Assembly: GCF_001424165.1 (NCBI RefSeq)
Contig: NZ_LMOJ01000027.1
Location: forward strand, 101,868 to 165,867
Source: Massilia sp. Leaf139
GTDB taxonomy: Bacteria > Pseudomonadota > Gammaproteobacteria > Burkholderiales > Burkholderiaceae_D
DNA: 64,000 nt
Direction: 5' to 3'
The notes beneath the pieces are model-generated. The model saw nothing but the letters and a program-made list of their open reading frames with translations. It did no database searches and was not told the DNA's origin. Both the position numbers and the translations under genes were made by a program. The number at the start of each line of letters is the position of its first letter. The first letter of the stretch is position 1. Positions 34,368 through 42,166 of this stretch are shown here, piece by piece.

Positions 34368-34390
34368 AAAAAGCCCGCGCGCGGCGGGCT
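34367..34390 (-). terminator. Intrinsic terminator of the first PEP-CTERM gene
   Basis: On the minus strand AGCCCGC (34390-34384), loop CGCGC, GCGGGCT (34378-34372) is followed by six U. It overlaps the stop codon of the convergent VIT/vWA gene. On the plus strand no U-run follows. Confidence 0.8.
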
Positions 34391-34412
34391 GGCGATCGAT
34401 GGCCGAAAGCGA

Positions 34413-35033
34413 TCAGCGGCGCCGGCGCCGCAACCAGCCCGCACCCAGCAAGCCGGCGCCGAACAGCGCCAGCGTGCCCGGCTCGGGGACTTCGGTGCCG
34501 ATCTCGTGGACGTTGTCGACGCTGCCGGCGAGCAGATTCAGGCCCAGGCGCCAGGCGCCGAATGCCTCGTGTCCGTAATACGGCTGGTAGACCTGGTTTT
34601 TCTGGTAGCCGCGCAGCGCATCGGCCTCGTCGTAGCCGCGTTTGCCCAGCGTGACGATGTAGGTGCCGGCCTTGGCAAACGTCCAGCCGAAGGCCGAGTC
34701 GTACAGGTGCTGGGAACCGTCGTCGTAGGTAAAGGACGAGTCGTCGTTCCAGGTCAGCTGGGTGCCGCCGTCGAACAGGCGCATCACGTTGTCGAACCCG
34801 GTGATATGGCCGTCGCCATTGAGGTCGCTGTGCGGCTCCATCACCAGCGAATCGAAGAACAACCGGGTATCGGCGCTGACGGTGAACGCCACCCGCGCCA
34901 CCTTCAGCTCGGCCTTCTCGCCGTCGCCATTCCCGTCGATGGTGCCGATGGTGCCGTTGATGACGACGGCACTGGCGGTCTGGCACAGTAACAGGGCAGC
35001 GCTGGTCAGCAAGGTACGGAATAAGGTGTGCAT
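34413..35033 (-). CDS. PEP-CTERM sorting domain protein (DVUA0089-like)
   Basis: The 206-residue exported protein has a Sec signal peptide (MHTLFRTLLTSAALLLCQTASA), a beta-rich body, and a C-terminal PEP-CTERM tripartite signal: VPEPGTLALFGAGLLGAGWL followed by RRRRR. An exosortase encoded elsewhere would process it for anchoring or release into extracellular matrix. Two Asp/Asn-rich loops (DGNGDGEKAEL near 30 and DLNGDGHITGFDN near 72) resemble calcium loops. The body pattern (FTVSADTRLFFDSLVM, YIVTLGKRGYD) is like DVUA0089-type PEP-CTERM proteins. ATG 35033 begins the signal peptide directly and fits the sigma-54-type site at 35068-35083. Confidence 0.88.
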   Translation of the reverse strand: MHTLFRTLLTSAALLLCQTASAVVINGTIGTIDGNGDGEKAELKVARVAFTVSADTRLFFDSLVMEPHSDLNGDGHITGFDNVMRLFDGGTQLTWNDDSSFTYDDGSQHLYDSAFGWTFAKAGTYIVTLGKRGYDEADALRGYQKNQVYQPYYGHEAFGAWRLGLNLLAGSVDNVHEIGTEVPEPGTLALFGAGLLGAGWLRRRRR

Positions 35034-35067
35034 GGTGGTTGCGGTAGTGACGCGAAAGCCGGGAACA

Positions 35068-35083
35068 AGCAATTCCCGTACCT
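35068..35083 (-). promoter_or_regulatory. Putative sigma-54 promoter of the first PEP-CTERM gene
   Basis: Read on the minus strand: AGGTAC (35083-35078), five bases, TTGCT (35072-35068). This keeps the invariant GG and GC at the -24/-12 spacing of the TGGCAC-N5-TTGCA consensus, with two mismatches in the -24 part. Transcription would begin near 35057, about 24 nt before the ATG. Confidence 0.5.
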
Positions 35084-35206
35084 TGAGGAAATTAATGAAA
35101 GAAATCAATGATTTGGGACGGAAGGCGGCGCGCCGTGCGAACCGACTGTAAAACATCCCGACAGACTCGCGGTTCCATTCCTGGCCGGATGGCGCTGAAT
35201 ATGCAA

Positions 35207-35230
35207 AAACAAAAGCCCCGCACGCGGGGC
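35207..35230 (-). terminator. Intrinsic terminator after ychF
   Basis: On the minus strand GCCCCG (35230-35225), loop CGTG, CGGGGC (35220-35215) is followed by UUUUGUUUUU. It lies about 40 bp past the ychF stop. Confidence 0.85.
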
Positions 35231-35267
35231 CTTGTCGTCGCCGGCAGGCATGCCGGCAAGCCGTGGA

Positions 35268-36359
35268 TCAGACGTTGAACAGGAAGTTCAGCACGTCCCC
35301 ATCCTTGACCACATATTCCTTGCCTTCCGCGCGCATCTTGCCCGCTTCCTTGGCGCCGGCCTCGCCCTTATAGGCGATGTAGTCGTCGTAGGAAATCGTC
35401 TGGGCGCGGATGAAGCCGCGTTCGAAGTCGGTGTGGATCACGCCGGCCGCCTGCGGGGCGGTGGCGCCGACCTTCACGGTCCAGGCGCGCACTTCCTTGA
35501 CGCCGGCGGTGAAATAGGTCTGCAGGCCGAGCAGTTTATAGGCGGCGCGGATCAGGCGATCCAGGCCCGGCTCTTCCATGCCCATGTCGGCCAGGAATTC
35601 CTTCTTGTCCGCGTCTTCCATCTCGGCGATTTCCGATTCGATCGCGGCGGAAATCGCCACGATCGGCGCGTTCTGCTTCTTCGCGAACGCGGTCAGCTGA
35701 TCCAGCAGCGGGTTGTCGGTGAAACCCGTGTCGGACACGTTGGCGACATACATCGCCGGCTTGGCGGTGATCAGGTGCAGTTCGCGGATCAGCGCCATCT
35801 CGTCGGCGTCCAGGCCCAGGGTGCGCACCGGCTGGCCTTCGTTCAGGTGCGGCAGCATGCGTTCGCAGATGGCCACCAGCTTGGCGGCATCCTTGTCGCC
35901 CGAGCGCGCCTTCTTGTTTTCGCGGTGGATCGCCTTTTCGACGGCGCCCATGTCGGCCAGCGCCAGTTCGGTCTGGATGACTTCGATGTCGTCGATCGGG
36001 CTGACCTTGCCGGCCACGTGGATGACGTTGTCGTCCTCGAAGCAGCGCACCACGTTGACGATGGCGTCGGTCTCGCGGATGTGCGACAGGAACTGGTTGC
36101 CCAGGCCCTCGCCCTTCGACGCGCCCGCCACCAGGCCGGCGATGTCGACGAATTCGACGATGGCCGGGACGACGCGTTCCGGCTTGACGATGTCGGCCAG
36201 CGCCTGCATGCGCGGATCCGGCACCTCGACCACGCCGACGTTCGGCTCGATCGTGCAAAACGGGTAGTTTTCGGCCGGGATGCCGGCCTTGGTCAGCGCA
36301 TTGAACAGGGTGGACTTGCCGACGTTAGGCAGGCCGACGATGCCGCATTGGAGACTCAT
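35268..36359 (-). CDS. ychF: Redox-regulated ATPase/GTPase YchF
   Basis: YchF (OLA1 family) is a translation-associated P-loop NTPase that prefers ATP and is linked to stress responses. The 363-residue length equals E. coli YchF. G1 is GLPNVGKST near residues 8-16, G2/G3 surround EFVDIAGLVAGASKGEGLGN near 65, the changed G4 (NVSD) is in YVANVSDTGF near 203, and a C-terminal TGS domain ends in VVKDGDVLNFLFNV. ATG 36359 (MSLQCGIVGLPN) is the conserved start. In related genomes it lies next to pth; here two PEP-CTERM genes and a patatin gene flank it instead. Confidence 0.97.
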   Translation of the reverse strand: MSLQCGIVGLPNVGKSTLFNALTKAGIPAENYPFCTIEPNVGVVEVPDPRMQALADIVKPERVVPAIVEFVDIAGLVAGASKGEGLGNQFLSHIRETDAIVNVVRCFEDDNVIHVAGKVSPIDDIEVIQTELALADMGAVEKAIHRENKKARSGDKDAAKLVAICERMLPHLNEGQPVRTLGLDADEMALIRELHLITAKPAMYVANVSDTGFTDNPLLDQLTAFAKKQNAPIVAISAAIESEIAEMEDADKKEFLADMGMEEPGLDRLIRAAYKLLGLQTYFTAGVKEVRAWTVKVGATAPQAAGVIHTDFERGFIRAQTISYDDYIAYKGEAGAKEAGKMRAEGKEYVVKDGDVLNFLFNV

Positions 36360-36563
36360 GGGAATTCTTTCATTTCGATAGTGGTGAGCCCGGTTGCGCG
36401 GCTCGTAACCCCGTATTGTAACCGCGGACGCCCACGTTTGCCGCAAAAACAGGCGCATGGAGAAACGTCTACGCCCATTTTGCCTGTCGGAATTTTTTAC
36501 AGCGGAGCAGCTCGATTTTTTCCCGCTAACAAATATTCCTTTCCGTTCAATAACTTATTTCAC

Positions 36564-36579
36564 TGGAACATTAATTGCT
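36564..36579 (+). promoter_or_regulatory. Putative sigma-54 promoter of the second PEP-CTERM gene
   Basis: TGGAAC (36564-36569), ATTAA, TTGCT (36575-36579) matches TGGCAC-N5-TTGCA with one mismatch in the -24 element and correct spacing. Transcription would start near 36590, about 27 nt before the ATG. The surrounding 36480-36616 stretch is markedly AT-rich compared with the rest of the window. Confidence 0.65.
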
Positions 36580-36616
36580 TTATAAAAAGAACAAAACAAC
36601 CAACCAGGAAATTGAC

Positions 36617-37288
36617 ATGAAACGCAGCTTGTTCGCCCTGTTCACCGCCACCGCCCTGCTTGCCGGCTCGGCCCACGGCGCCAGCGTGATCGGCGGCCTT
36701 CGGGGCGGCGACCTGACCGACCCGGACAACAATGGCTCGGTCGATGCCAACCTCAATTACGACGCGACCTTCCGCTCGTTGAACAAGCCGTATTTCCATA
36801 GCGAAGGCGCCTTCAACGTATTCGACAATAGCGTGGGCGCGGGCGACGCCAAGTGGTGCTGTGACCTCAACGGCTGGGTCGAAGCCGACTTCGGCAGCAA
36901 GCGTTACCAGCTGAGCAGCTTCACGGTGACGTCGGCCAACGACGTGGAGGGGCGCGATTCGGACGTCTGGCAAATCCTGGGCTCGAACGACGGCAAGAAT
37001 TACACGCCAATTTTCTCGTACAACAACGAAGGCACGTCGCCATGGCGCGGCGCCCGCTACCAGACCATCGAATACTCCGTCGGCACCGATTTCGCGCTGC
37101 CGGCTGCCTACAGCATCTTCCGCTACCAGACCTTCTCGACGGTCTCGGCCGATGCCCACCAGCTAGGCGAGCTCGAATTCTTCGGCAAGGAATACGTCGC
37201 GCCGACCGCGGTGCCGGAGCCGGGCAGCGTCGCCCTGCTGGGCCTGGGCATGCTTGCCGCGCTGGGCCTGCGCCGCAAGCGCGGCTGA
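36617..37288 (+). CDS. PEP-CTERM sorting domain protein with discoidin-like body
   Basis: The 223-residue exported protein starts with a Sec signal peptide (MKRSLFALFTATALLAGSAH) and ends with a PEP-CTERM signal, VPEPGSVALLGLGMLAALGL followed by RRKRG. The body looks like an F5/8 type C (discoidin-like) beta-sandwich: WVEADFGSKRYQLSSFTVTS, DSDVWQILGSNDGKNYTPIF and QLGELEFFG, a fold that often binds carbohydrate. A WCCDLNG pair of cysteines near residue 76 could form a disulfide. ATG 36617 has AGGAA about 7 nt upstream. Processing by an exosortase encoded elsewhere is expected; an extracellular polysaccharide matrix role is inferred. Confidence 0.9.
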   Translation: MKRSLFALFTATALLAGSAHGASVIGGLRGGDLTDPDNNGSVDANLNYDATFRSLNKPYFHSEGAFNVFDNSVGAGDAKWCCDLNGWVEADFGSKRYQLSSFTVTSANDVEGRDSDVWQILGSNDGKNYTPIFSYNNEGTSPWRGARYQTIEYSVGTDFALPAAYSIFRYQTFSTVSADAHQLGELEFFGKEYVAPTAVPEPGSVALLGLGMLAALGLRRKRG

Positions 37289-37307
37289 GATCGGATCTGA
37301 TCCGCAC

Positions 37308-37339
37308 AAAAAAACCGCTGCCTGCGCAGCGGTTTTTTT
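37308..37339. terminator. Bidirectional terminator between PEP-CTERM and patatin genes
   Basis: Seven A, CCGCTGC (37315-37321), loop CTGC, GCAGCGG (37326-37332), seven T. The symmetric A and T tracts make it a good terminator on both strands, serving both convergent genes. Confidence 0.92.
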
Positions 37340-37355
37340 ATATGCCGGCGATCGC

Positions 37356-38453
37356 TCAGATCGCACGCAGCCGTGACAGATCCGGCCGTTCGATGAAGGC
37401 GGCCAGCTCGTCGCGCAGGCGCTGCCCTTCGCCCATCGCCTGCGTCCAGGCCTTGATGCGGGCATCGTGGTCGAGTCCGTAGAACTTGAAGTCGGCGCGA
37501 TCCGGCAGCTTGGCGCGCGGCAGCGTTTTCAAAAACGCCGGCGTGGGCGCGACAATCAGCACGTTGTCGAGCCAGCTGCGGTTCGGCCCGCGCGCGCAGC
37601 GGCGCCAGGGCATTGCCTTGTCGAGCCAGCCTGGCACGATGTGTTCGTTAAAGTGCGGATACAGCACGATGGCGTCTGGGTCTTCCTTCTCGATGCGGGC
37701 ATAGGGCAAGGCCAGGTGGTAGTCGATGATGCCGCCGTCCCAGTAACAGCCTGCAGGCGCGCCCGCGATGGCGGTGACCGGCTGCATGATCAGGGGCAGC
37801 GTACCCGAGGCGAGCAGGCTGGCGGCCAGGTTACCCGGCGTAAGCGCGGAAAAATGTGTCGTGAAACTGTCGAAGGGTTCGCGCAGCCAGGTGGCCGGGG
37901 CACGCGCATCGCCGAGCACGACCCGTTCCAGCAGATTCCCCAGGCGTGCGCGCGAAGCGAAGTTGGTGAGCGCCGCGCTGGCGAAGCCGTGCATCTCGGC
38001 ACGCCGGTGCGCCGGCTGCGCCAGGGCGCCCTTGCCGCGCACCGCCAGCAATTGCAGGCGGTGCAGCGGGTGACTCAGGATATCGCCCTCGTGGCCGCTG
38101 ACGAATTCATGCAGGAATCCCTGCACGACCTCGTTGATCTGCTGCGGGCTGGGCTTGGTGGTCGTGTAGCGCTGCCCCGCATACAGCTGCCCCAGGCGGG
38201 CGAAGGCCTTCACCGGATCGCGCTGGCAGGCCGCGGCCATGCGCCAGGCGCCGATCGAGGAACCGATCAGGGTGCGCTCGCGCGGGCTGCCCGGGAACCA
38301 CTCGCCAAACACGTACTGATCGAGCGCCTGGAAGATCAAGCCCTTGGGGCCGCCGGCGGCGGCGGGTACGACGGCGATGTCGGACGCCTGCAGACCGTGT
38401 GCGCGGATGCGGGCCAGCGCGCGCGGGCCGGCGTGGAAGGAAAGTGTGCTCAT
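37356..38453 (-). CDS. Patatin-like phospholipase
   Basis: The 365-residue protein has the patatin Ser-Asp dyad: the oxyanion loop AAAGGPKG near residue 32, the nucleophile elbow IGSSIGAW (GxSxG) near 63-70, and the catalytic aspartate in YWDGGIIDYHL near 238. It should be a lipid acyl hydrolase. No signal peptide is visible, so it is probably cytosolic or exported by another route. Its substrate and physiological role are not readable. It converges with the PEP-CTERM gene across a shared terminator and lies about 55 bp after pth on the same strand. Confidence 0.92.
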   Translation of the reverse strand: MSTLSFHAGPRALARIRAHGLQASDIAVVPAAAGGPKGLIFQALDQYVFGEWFPGSPRERTLIGSSIGAWRMAAACQRDPVKAFARLGQLYAGQRYTTTKPSPQQINEVVQGFLHEFVSGHEGDILSHPLHRLQLLAVRGKGALAQPAHRRAEMHGFASAALTNFASRARLGNLLERVVLGDARAPATWLREPFDSFTTHFSALTPGNLAASLLASGTLPLIMQPVTAIAGAPAGCYWDGGIIDYHLALPYARIEKEDPDAIVLYPHFNEHIVPGWLDKAMPWRRCARGPNRSWLDNVLIVAPTPAFLKTLPRAKLPDRADFKFYGLDHDARIKAWTQAMGEGQRLRDELAAFIERPDLSRLRAI

Positions 38454-38507
38454 CCTGAAATTATCGCAGGATGGGCAGGTTTGCGCCGGAGCGTGGGCCG
38501 GCGCGCG

Positions 38508-39092
38508 TCAGGCAGTGTGCAGCTGCATCGTCGCCGTGTCGAGCTTGCCCTCGACGGCCAACGGAATGATGCGCAGCGCCTTGTCGATCGATTCCTCGAT
38601 CAGGCTTAGCTCGTCCTTGCGCGGGCGGTGCAGCACGAAGTCGGCCACGCCCTGCTGCAGGTTCAGGCTGCGCGGGTGGCCGATGCCGAGGCGCAGGCGC
38701 CAGTATTCCTGGGTGCCGAGAGCGGCCGTGATGTCCTTCAAGCCGTTGTGGCCACCCGAGGAGCCGCCCTTTTTCAGCTTGGCGACGCCCGGCATCAGGT
38801 CGAGCTCGTCGTGCACGACCAGCACCTCGTCCGGGTTGATCTTATAGAAGCGCGCCAGCGCGCCGACCGACTGGCCGGAACGGTTCATGAAGGTCAGCGG
38901 CTCGAGCAGCCAGACTTCCTTGCCGCCGATATTCGTCTTCGCCATCATGGCGTTGAAGCGGCTTTCGCGCTGCAGGCGGCAGCCGGGCAGGCTGTTGGCG
39001 AGGTTGTCGACCAGCCAGAAGCCGGCATTGTGGCGGGTTTGTTCGTAGTCGGGCCCGGGGTTGCCGAGGCCGACGATGAGGCGGATGGACAT
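38508..39092 (-). CDS. pth: Peptidyl-tRNA hydrolase
   Basis: Pth cleaves the ester of stalled peptidyl-tRNAs to recycle tRNA. The 194-residue protein has the family start MSIRLIVGLGNPGPDYEQTR, the catalytic His in TRHNAGFWLVD near residue 21, the LTFMNRSG segment near 67, and DELDLMPG with GGSSGGHNGLKDI near 95-120. ATG 39092 gives the conserved N-terminus; an in-frame start at 39167 adds unrelated sequence. It follows rplY, as is common, but a terminator hairpin stands between them. Confidence 0.96.
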   Translation of the reverse strand: MSIRLIVGLGNPGPDYEQTRHNAGFWLVDNLANSLPGCRLQRESRFNAMMAKTNIGGKEVWLLEPLTFMNRSGQSVGALARFYKINPDEVLVVHDELDLMPGVAKLKKGGSSGGHNGLKDITAALGTQEYWRLRLGIGHPRSLNLQQGVADFVLHRPRKDELSLIEESIDKALRIIPLAVEGKLDTATMQLHTA

Positions 39093-39146
39093 AACGGTCG
39101 CGTCAGTAAAAGAGGAATTATCGCCGAAATAGCGAGCGGGAATTAA

Positions 39147-39177
39147 AAAACCCGCCGGCTTGCGCACGGCGGGTTTT
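39147..39177 (-). terminator. Intrinsic terminator between rplY and pth
   Basis: On the minus strand AAAACCCGCCG (39177-39167), a 9-nt loop, CGGCGGGTTTT (39157-39147) then further U. It lies about 65 bp past rplY, upstream of pth. Confidence 0.85.
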
Positions 39178-39242
39178 GAGAAGAAGAGCCAAACCGGCCT
39201 CTTTCAGCCCCCGCTTGCGCGGCGGCCGACAGCGTCCTTCAA

Positions 39243-39836
39243 TTACTTCTTCTCTTCGGTCGCTTCGGCGGCGACGGCGCCACGTGGGATCGACGAGGTG
39301 ACGATGGTCAGGTTCTGGCCATGGGTCACTGCGGTCACGCCTTCCGGCAGGGTCAGGTCGCCGGTGTGGATCGACTGGCCGGCTTCCAGCTTGCTCAGGT
39401 CGACTTCGATGAACTCTGGCAGTTGGCCTGGCAGGCAGGACACGTCCAGTTCGTTCAGCACGTGCGAGATGACAGCGCTGCTCAGCTTGACGGCTGGCGA
39501 GATCTCGGCGTTGATGAAGTGCAGGGCGACCTTGGTGTGGATCTTCTGCGAAGCGTCGACGCGCTGGAAGTCAGCGTGCAGCACCAGTTGCTTGTATGCG
39601 TGCATCTGGAAATCGCGCAGCAGGACTTGCTGGGTCTGGCCTTCGACTTCGAGGTCGAGCACGGAACCGTGGAAAGCTTCTTTCTTGAGCGCGTGGTACA
39701 GGGCGTTGCCGTCCAGGGCGATCAGTTGTGGGGCAGCGGTGCCGCCGTAGATGATGCCTGGGGTCTGGCCAGCCTTGCGCAGGCGGCGGCTCGCTCCGGT
39801 GCCCTGCAGGGTGCGGTTGAATGCAACTACTTTCAT
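39243..39836 (-). CDS. rplY: 50S ribosomal protein L25, long form with CTC domain
   Basis: L25 binds 5S rRNA. At 197 residues this is the long form, with the N-terminal 5S-binding domain (MKVVAFNRTLQGTGASRRLR, then KAGQTPGIIYGG) and the C-terminal TL5/CTC beta domain (LPEFIEVDLSKLEAGQSIHT near 143). ATG 39836 is preceded by GGAG at about 7 nt; ATG 39848 is less likely. It lies 189 bp after prs on the same strand, the order typical of proteobacteria. The short Ala/Glu/Lys tail is normal. Confidence 0.96.
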   Translation of the reverse strand: MKVVAFNRTLQGTGASRRLRKAGQTPGIIYGGTAAPQLIALDGNALYHALKKEAFHGSVLDLEVEGQTQQVLLRDFQMHAYKQLVLHADFQRVDASQKIHTKVALHFINAEISPAVKLSSAVISHVLNELDVSCLPGQLPEFIEVDLSKLEAGQSIHTGDLTLPEGVTAVTHGQNLTIVTSSIPRGAVAAEATEEKK

Positions 39837-39976
39837 GTGAAACTCCATAAGTTTGGGATCGCATGCAGGCTATTCCTGCCCGATTTCCCGGTTGTGCCCG
39901 CCCCCGCGACCAGGGGCTGGCTTGGCTGAGCGCCCTACAAGCGCTCAAGAAAAACAAATTCTGCTAACGGTACAAC

Positions 39977-40005
39977 GGCGCGCCGGGCATGAAGCCGGGC
40001 GCGCC
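39977..40005 (-). terminator. GC-rich hairpin between prs and rplY, possible weak terminator
   Basis: Twelve-base arms (GGCGCGCCCGGC and GCCCGGCGCGCC on the minus strand) with one mismatch enclose a 5-nt loop. No U-run follows, so it may pause, terminate weakly or protect the upstream prs message rather than end transcription. Confidence 0.5.
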
Positions 40006-40025
40006 GCAGGTTGCTGCTTGATTCT

Positions 40026-40976
40026 TTAGTCCACGAACAGCGACATGACCGAGTCGCCCTTCACGATACGTTTAAAGGTTTCGGCGAGCAGCGGCGCGCA
40101 GGTCAGCTGGCGGATCTTGCCGCAGGCACGGCCGGCTTCGCTCAGCGGGATGGTGTCGGTGACGACCAGTTCGTCCAGCGGCGAGTTCGAGATACGCTCG
40201 ATGGCCGGGCCCGACAGCACAGGGTGGGTGCAATACGCCACGACCTTCTTGGCGCCGCGCTCCTTGAGCACTTCGGCGGCTTTGGTCAGCGTGCCGGCGG
40301 TGTCGACCATGTCGTCCATGATGACGCAGTTACGGCCTTCGACTTCACCGATGATGTTCATGACTTCCGACACGTTCGCCTTTGGACGGCGCTTGTCGAT
40401 GATCGCCAGGTCGCAGCCGAGGCGCTTGGCCAGGGCACGGGCACGCACCACGCCGCCGACGTCCGGCGAGACGACCAGCAGGTCGTCGTAGTTGCGCTTT
40501 TGCAGGTCACCCAGCAGCAGCGGCGATGCGTAGATATTGTCGACCGGGATGTCGAAGAAACCCTGGATCTGGTCGGCGTGCAAGTCCATGATCAGGACGC
40601 GCTCGACGCCGGCTTCTTCGAGCATGTTGGCCACGACCTTGGCCGAGATCGCGACACGCGCCGAGCGTGGACGGCGATCCTGGCGGGCGTAACCGAAATA
40701 AGGAATAGCGGCGGTGATGCGGCCGGCCGAGGCGCGCTTGAGGGCATCGACCATCAGCATGATTTCCATCAGGCTGTCGTTGGTCGGCGCGCAAGTCGAT
40801 TGCAGGACGAAGACATCCTTGCCGCGCACGTTCTCGTTGATTTCGACCATGACTTCGCCGTCCGAGAATTTCGAGACGACGGCCTTGCCGAGAGGAATAC
40901 CGAGGCTTTTTGCGACCCCTTCTGCTAGCGCCGGATTAGCGTTGCCGGTAAAAACCATCAGGTTTTCGTAAGCCAT
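40026..40976 (-). CDS. prs: Ribose-phosphate pyrophosphokinase
   Basis: Prs makes PRPP from ribose 5-phosphate and ATP for nucleotide, His and Trp synthesis. The 316-residue class I enzyme has the FSDGEVMVEI loop near residue 38, the ATP-binding flexible loop with ARQDRRPRSARVAISAK near 97-113, the PRPP synthase signature DLHADQIQGFFDIPVDN near 130, and the ribose-phosphate loop VIMDDMVDTAGTL near 219. It lies downstream of tRNA-Gln, but a terminator at 41011-41040 separates them, so prs probably has its own promoter. Confidence 0.98.
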   Translation of the reverse strand: MAYENLMVFTGNANPALAEGVAKSLGIPLGKAVVSKFSDGEVMVEINENVRGKDVFVLQSTCAPTNDSLMEIMLMVDALKRASAGRITAAIPYFGYARQDRRPRSARVAISAKVVANMLEEAGVERVLIMDLHADQIQGFFDIPVDNIYASPLLLGDLQKRNYDDLLVVSPDVGGVVRARALAKRLGCDLAIIDKRRPKANVSEVMNIIGEVEGRNCVIMDDMVDTAGTLTKAAEVLKERGAKKVVAYCTHPVLSGPAIERISNSPLDELVVTDTIPLSEAGRACGKIRQLTCAPLLAETFKRIVKGDSVMSLFVD

Positions 40977-41010
40977 GGGGAGTCCTGAGAGAAGAGCGTT
41001 GATACTTTGA

Positions 41011-41040
41011 AAAACAATCAGCCGGATATACCGGCTGATT
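41011..41040 (-). terminator. Intrinsic terminator after tRNA-Gln
   Basis: On the minus strand AATCAGCCGG (41040-41031), loop TATAT, CCGGCTGATT (41025-41016), then GUUUU. The 10-bp stem is perfect. It lies about 80 bp beyond the tRNA 3' end and before prs. Confidence 0.88.
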
Positions 41041-41119
41041 AGCGTTAGGGCGTCCGTCTGGGCGGCTCGCCCGATTCATCCGCTGGACACGTTCGTATCG
41101 ACAGCCCGGATAAAACGAA

Positions 41120-41196
41120 TGGCAGGGGAACAAGGATTCGAACCTTGGTATGCCGGAATCAAAATCCGGTGCCTTAACCAGCTTGGCGATTCCCCT
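41120..41196 (-). tRNA. tRNA-Gln (anticodon TTG)
   Basis: On the minus strand the 7-bp acceptor stem AGGGGAA pairs with TTCCCCT; the D-arm starts GCC; the anticodon arm CCGGA-TTTTGAT-TCCGG presents TTG (UUG, Gln); the T-arm is CAAGG-TTCGAAT-CCTTG; the 3' end is G-CCA, encoded in the DNA. Length is 77 nt with CCA. It lies between ispE and prs, as in many proteobacteria. Confidence 0.97.
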
Positions 41197-41266
41197 ACGC
41201 AACTTACAGCTTGCTGCAGCATCTTGACGACTGCTCGTCAAATCCTGCAACAGGCAAAATTTTATT

Positions 41267-42166
41267 CTACAACTCATTGTTTTGCAAGAGCGATTTCATC
41301 GGATGTCGCTGCAAAGACCGGGCTTTCCATGCGCGCCAGGCCGTTGGAACCTGCCCCAACACCCGATCCGCCGTCGCCTCATCCGGCAGCGCACAAAACA
41401 CGCAGGCTCCCGAACCAGTCATCCTTGCCGCACCATACTGCCCCAGCCATTCGATCGCCTTTGCTACCGGCGGAAATAAACGGGACGCCACTGCTTGCAA
41501 ATCATTTTTCCCAAACTCACTTAATAAGTTCGCTTCAGGAAAGTCCGCTATTCTAACGGGCTTCGTGTCGCGCGTCAAATCCTGCGCCGTAAAAATTGCA
41601 GGGGTCGGCACCGAGACGCCGGGCTCGACCACGACGTACCAGCAATCGGGCCCGGCCAGCGGCTGCATCGCCTCCCCCACGCCCTCGACGAAAGCGGTCT
41701 GGCCATAGATAAAGAAGGGAATGTCGGCGCCCAGCGGCAGGCCGATCTCCATCAGCTCGGCATCCGTGAAACCGGCCTGCCACAGGTGGTTGGCCGCCAT
41801 CAGCGCCGTCGCCGCGTCCGACGAACCGCCGCCGAGCCCGCCGCCCATGGGCAGGATTTTTTGAATGGCGACGTCGATCCCGGACGCGGCGTGGCCGTGA
41901 CGTTCTCCATACGCGGTGGCCAGGCGCTGCAAGGCGCGCACGATCAAGTCGGACTCTTCCGGCACACCGGGCACCTCGTTCGTGCGCTGGATGCGGCCAT
42001 CGTCGCGGACATCGAAATGCAGCGTGTCGCCGCGGTCGATCAATTGAAACACGCTTTGCAGCAGGTGATAGCCGTCGGCGCGGCGGCCGACGACGTGCAG
42101 GAACAGGTTCAGCTTGGCCGGGGCCGGGCAATCGTGGAGCGAGCGGCGCATGTTCGTGCCGGTCAT
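41267..42166 (-). CDS. ispE: 4-diphosphocytidyl-2-C-methyl-D-erythritol kinase
   Basis: IspE phosphorylates CDP-methylerythritol in the MEP pathway to isoprenoids. The 299-residue GHMP kinase has the start CPAPAKLNLFLHVVGRRADG, the ATP-binding glycine motif ILPMGGGLGGGSSDAAT near residues 107-123, and the C-terminal ARMTGSGACVF near 255. ATG 42166 overlaps the lolB stop by four bases (ATGA). The first nine residues are variable. The cluster lolB-ispE-tRNA-Gln-prs is conserved across proteobacteria. Confidence 0.96.
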   Translation of the reverse strand: MTGTNMRRSLHDCPAPAKLNLFLHVVGRRADGYHLLQSVFQLIDRGDTLHFDVRDDGRIQRTNEVPGVPEESDLIVRALQRLATAYGERHGHAASGIDVAIQKILPMGGGLGGGSSDAATALMAANHLWQAGFTDAELMEIGLPLGADIPFFIYGQTAFVEGVGEAMQPLAGPDCWYVVVEPGVSVPTPAIFTAQDLTRDTKPVRIADFPEANLLSEFGKNDLQAVASRLFPPVAKAIEWLGQYGAARMTGSGACVFCALPDEATADRVLGQVPTAWRAWKARSLQRHPMKSLLQNNEL

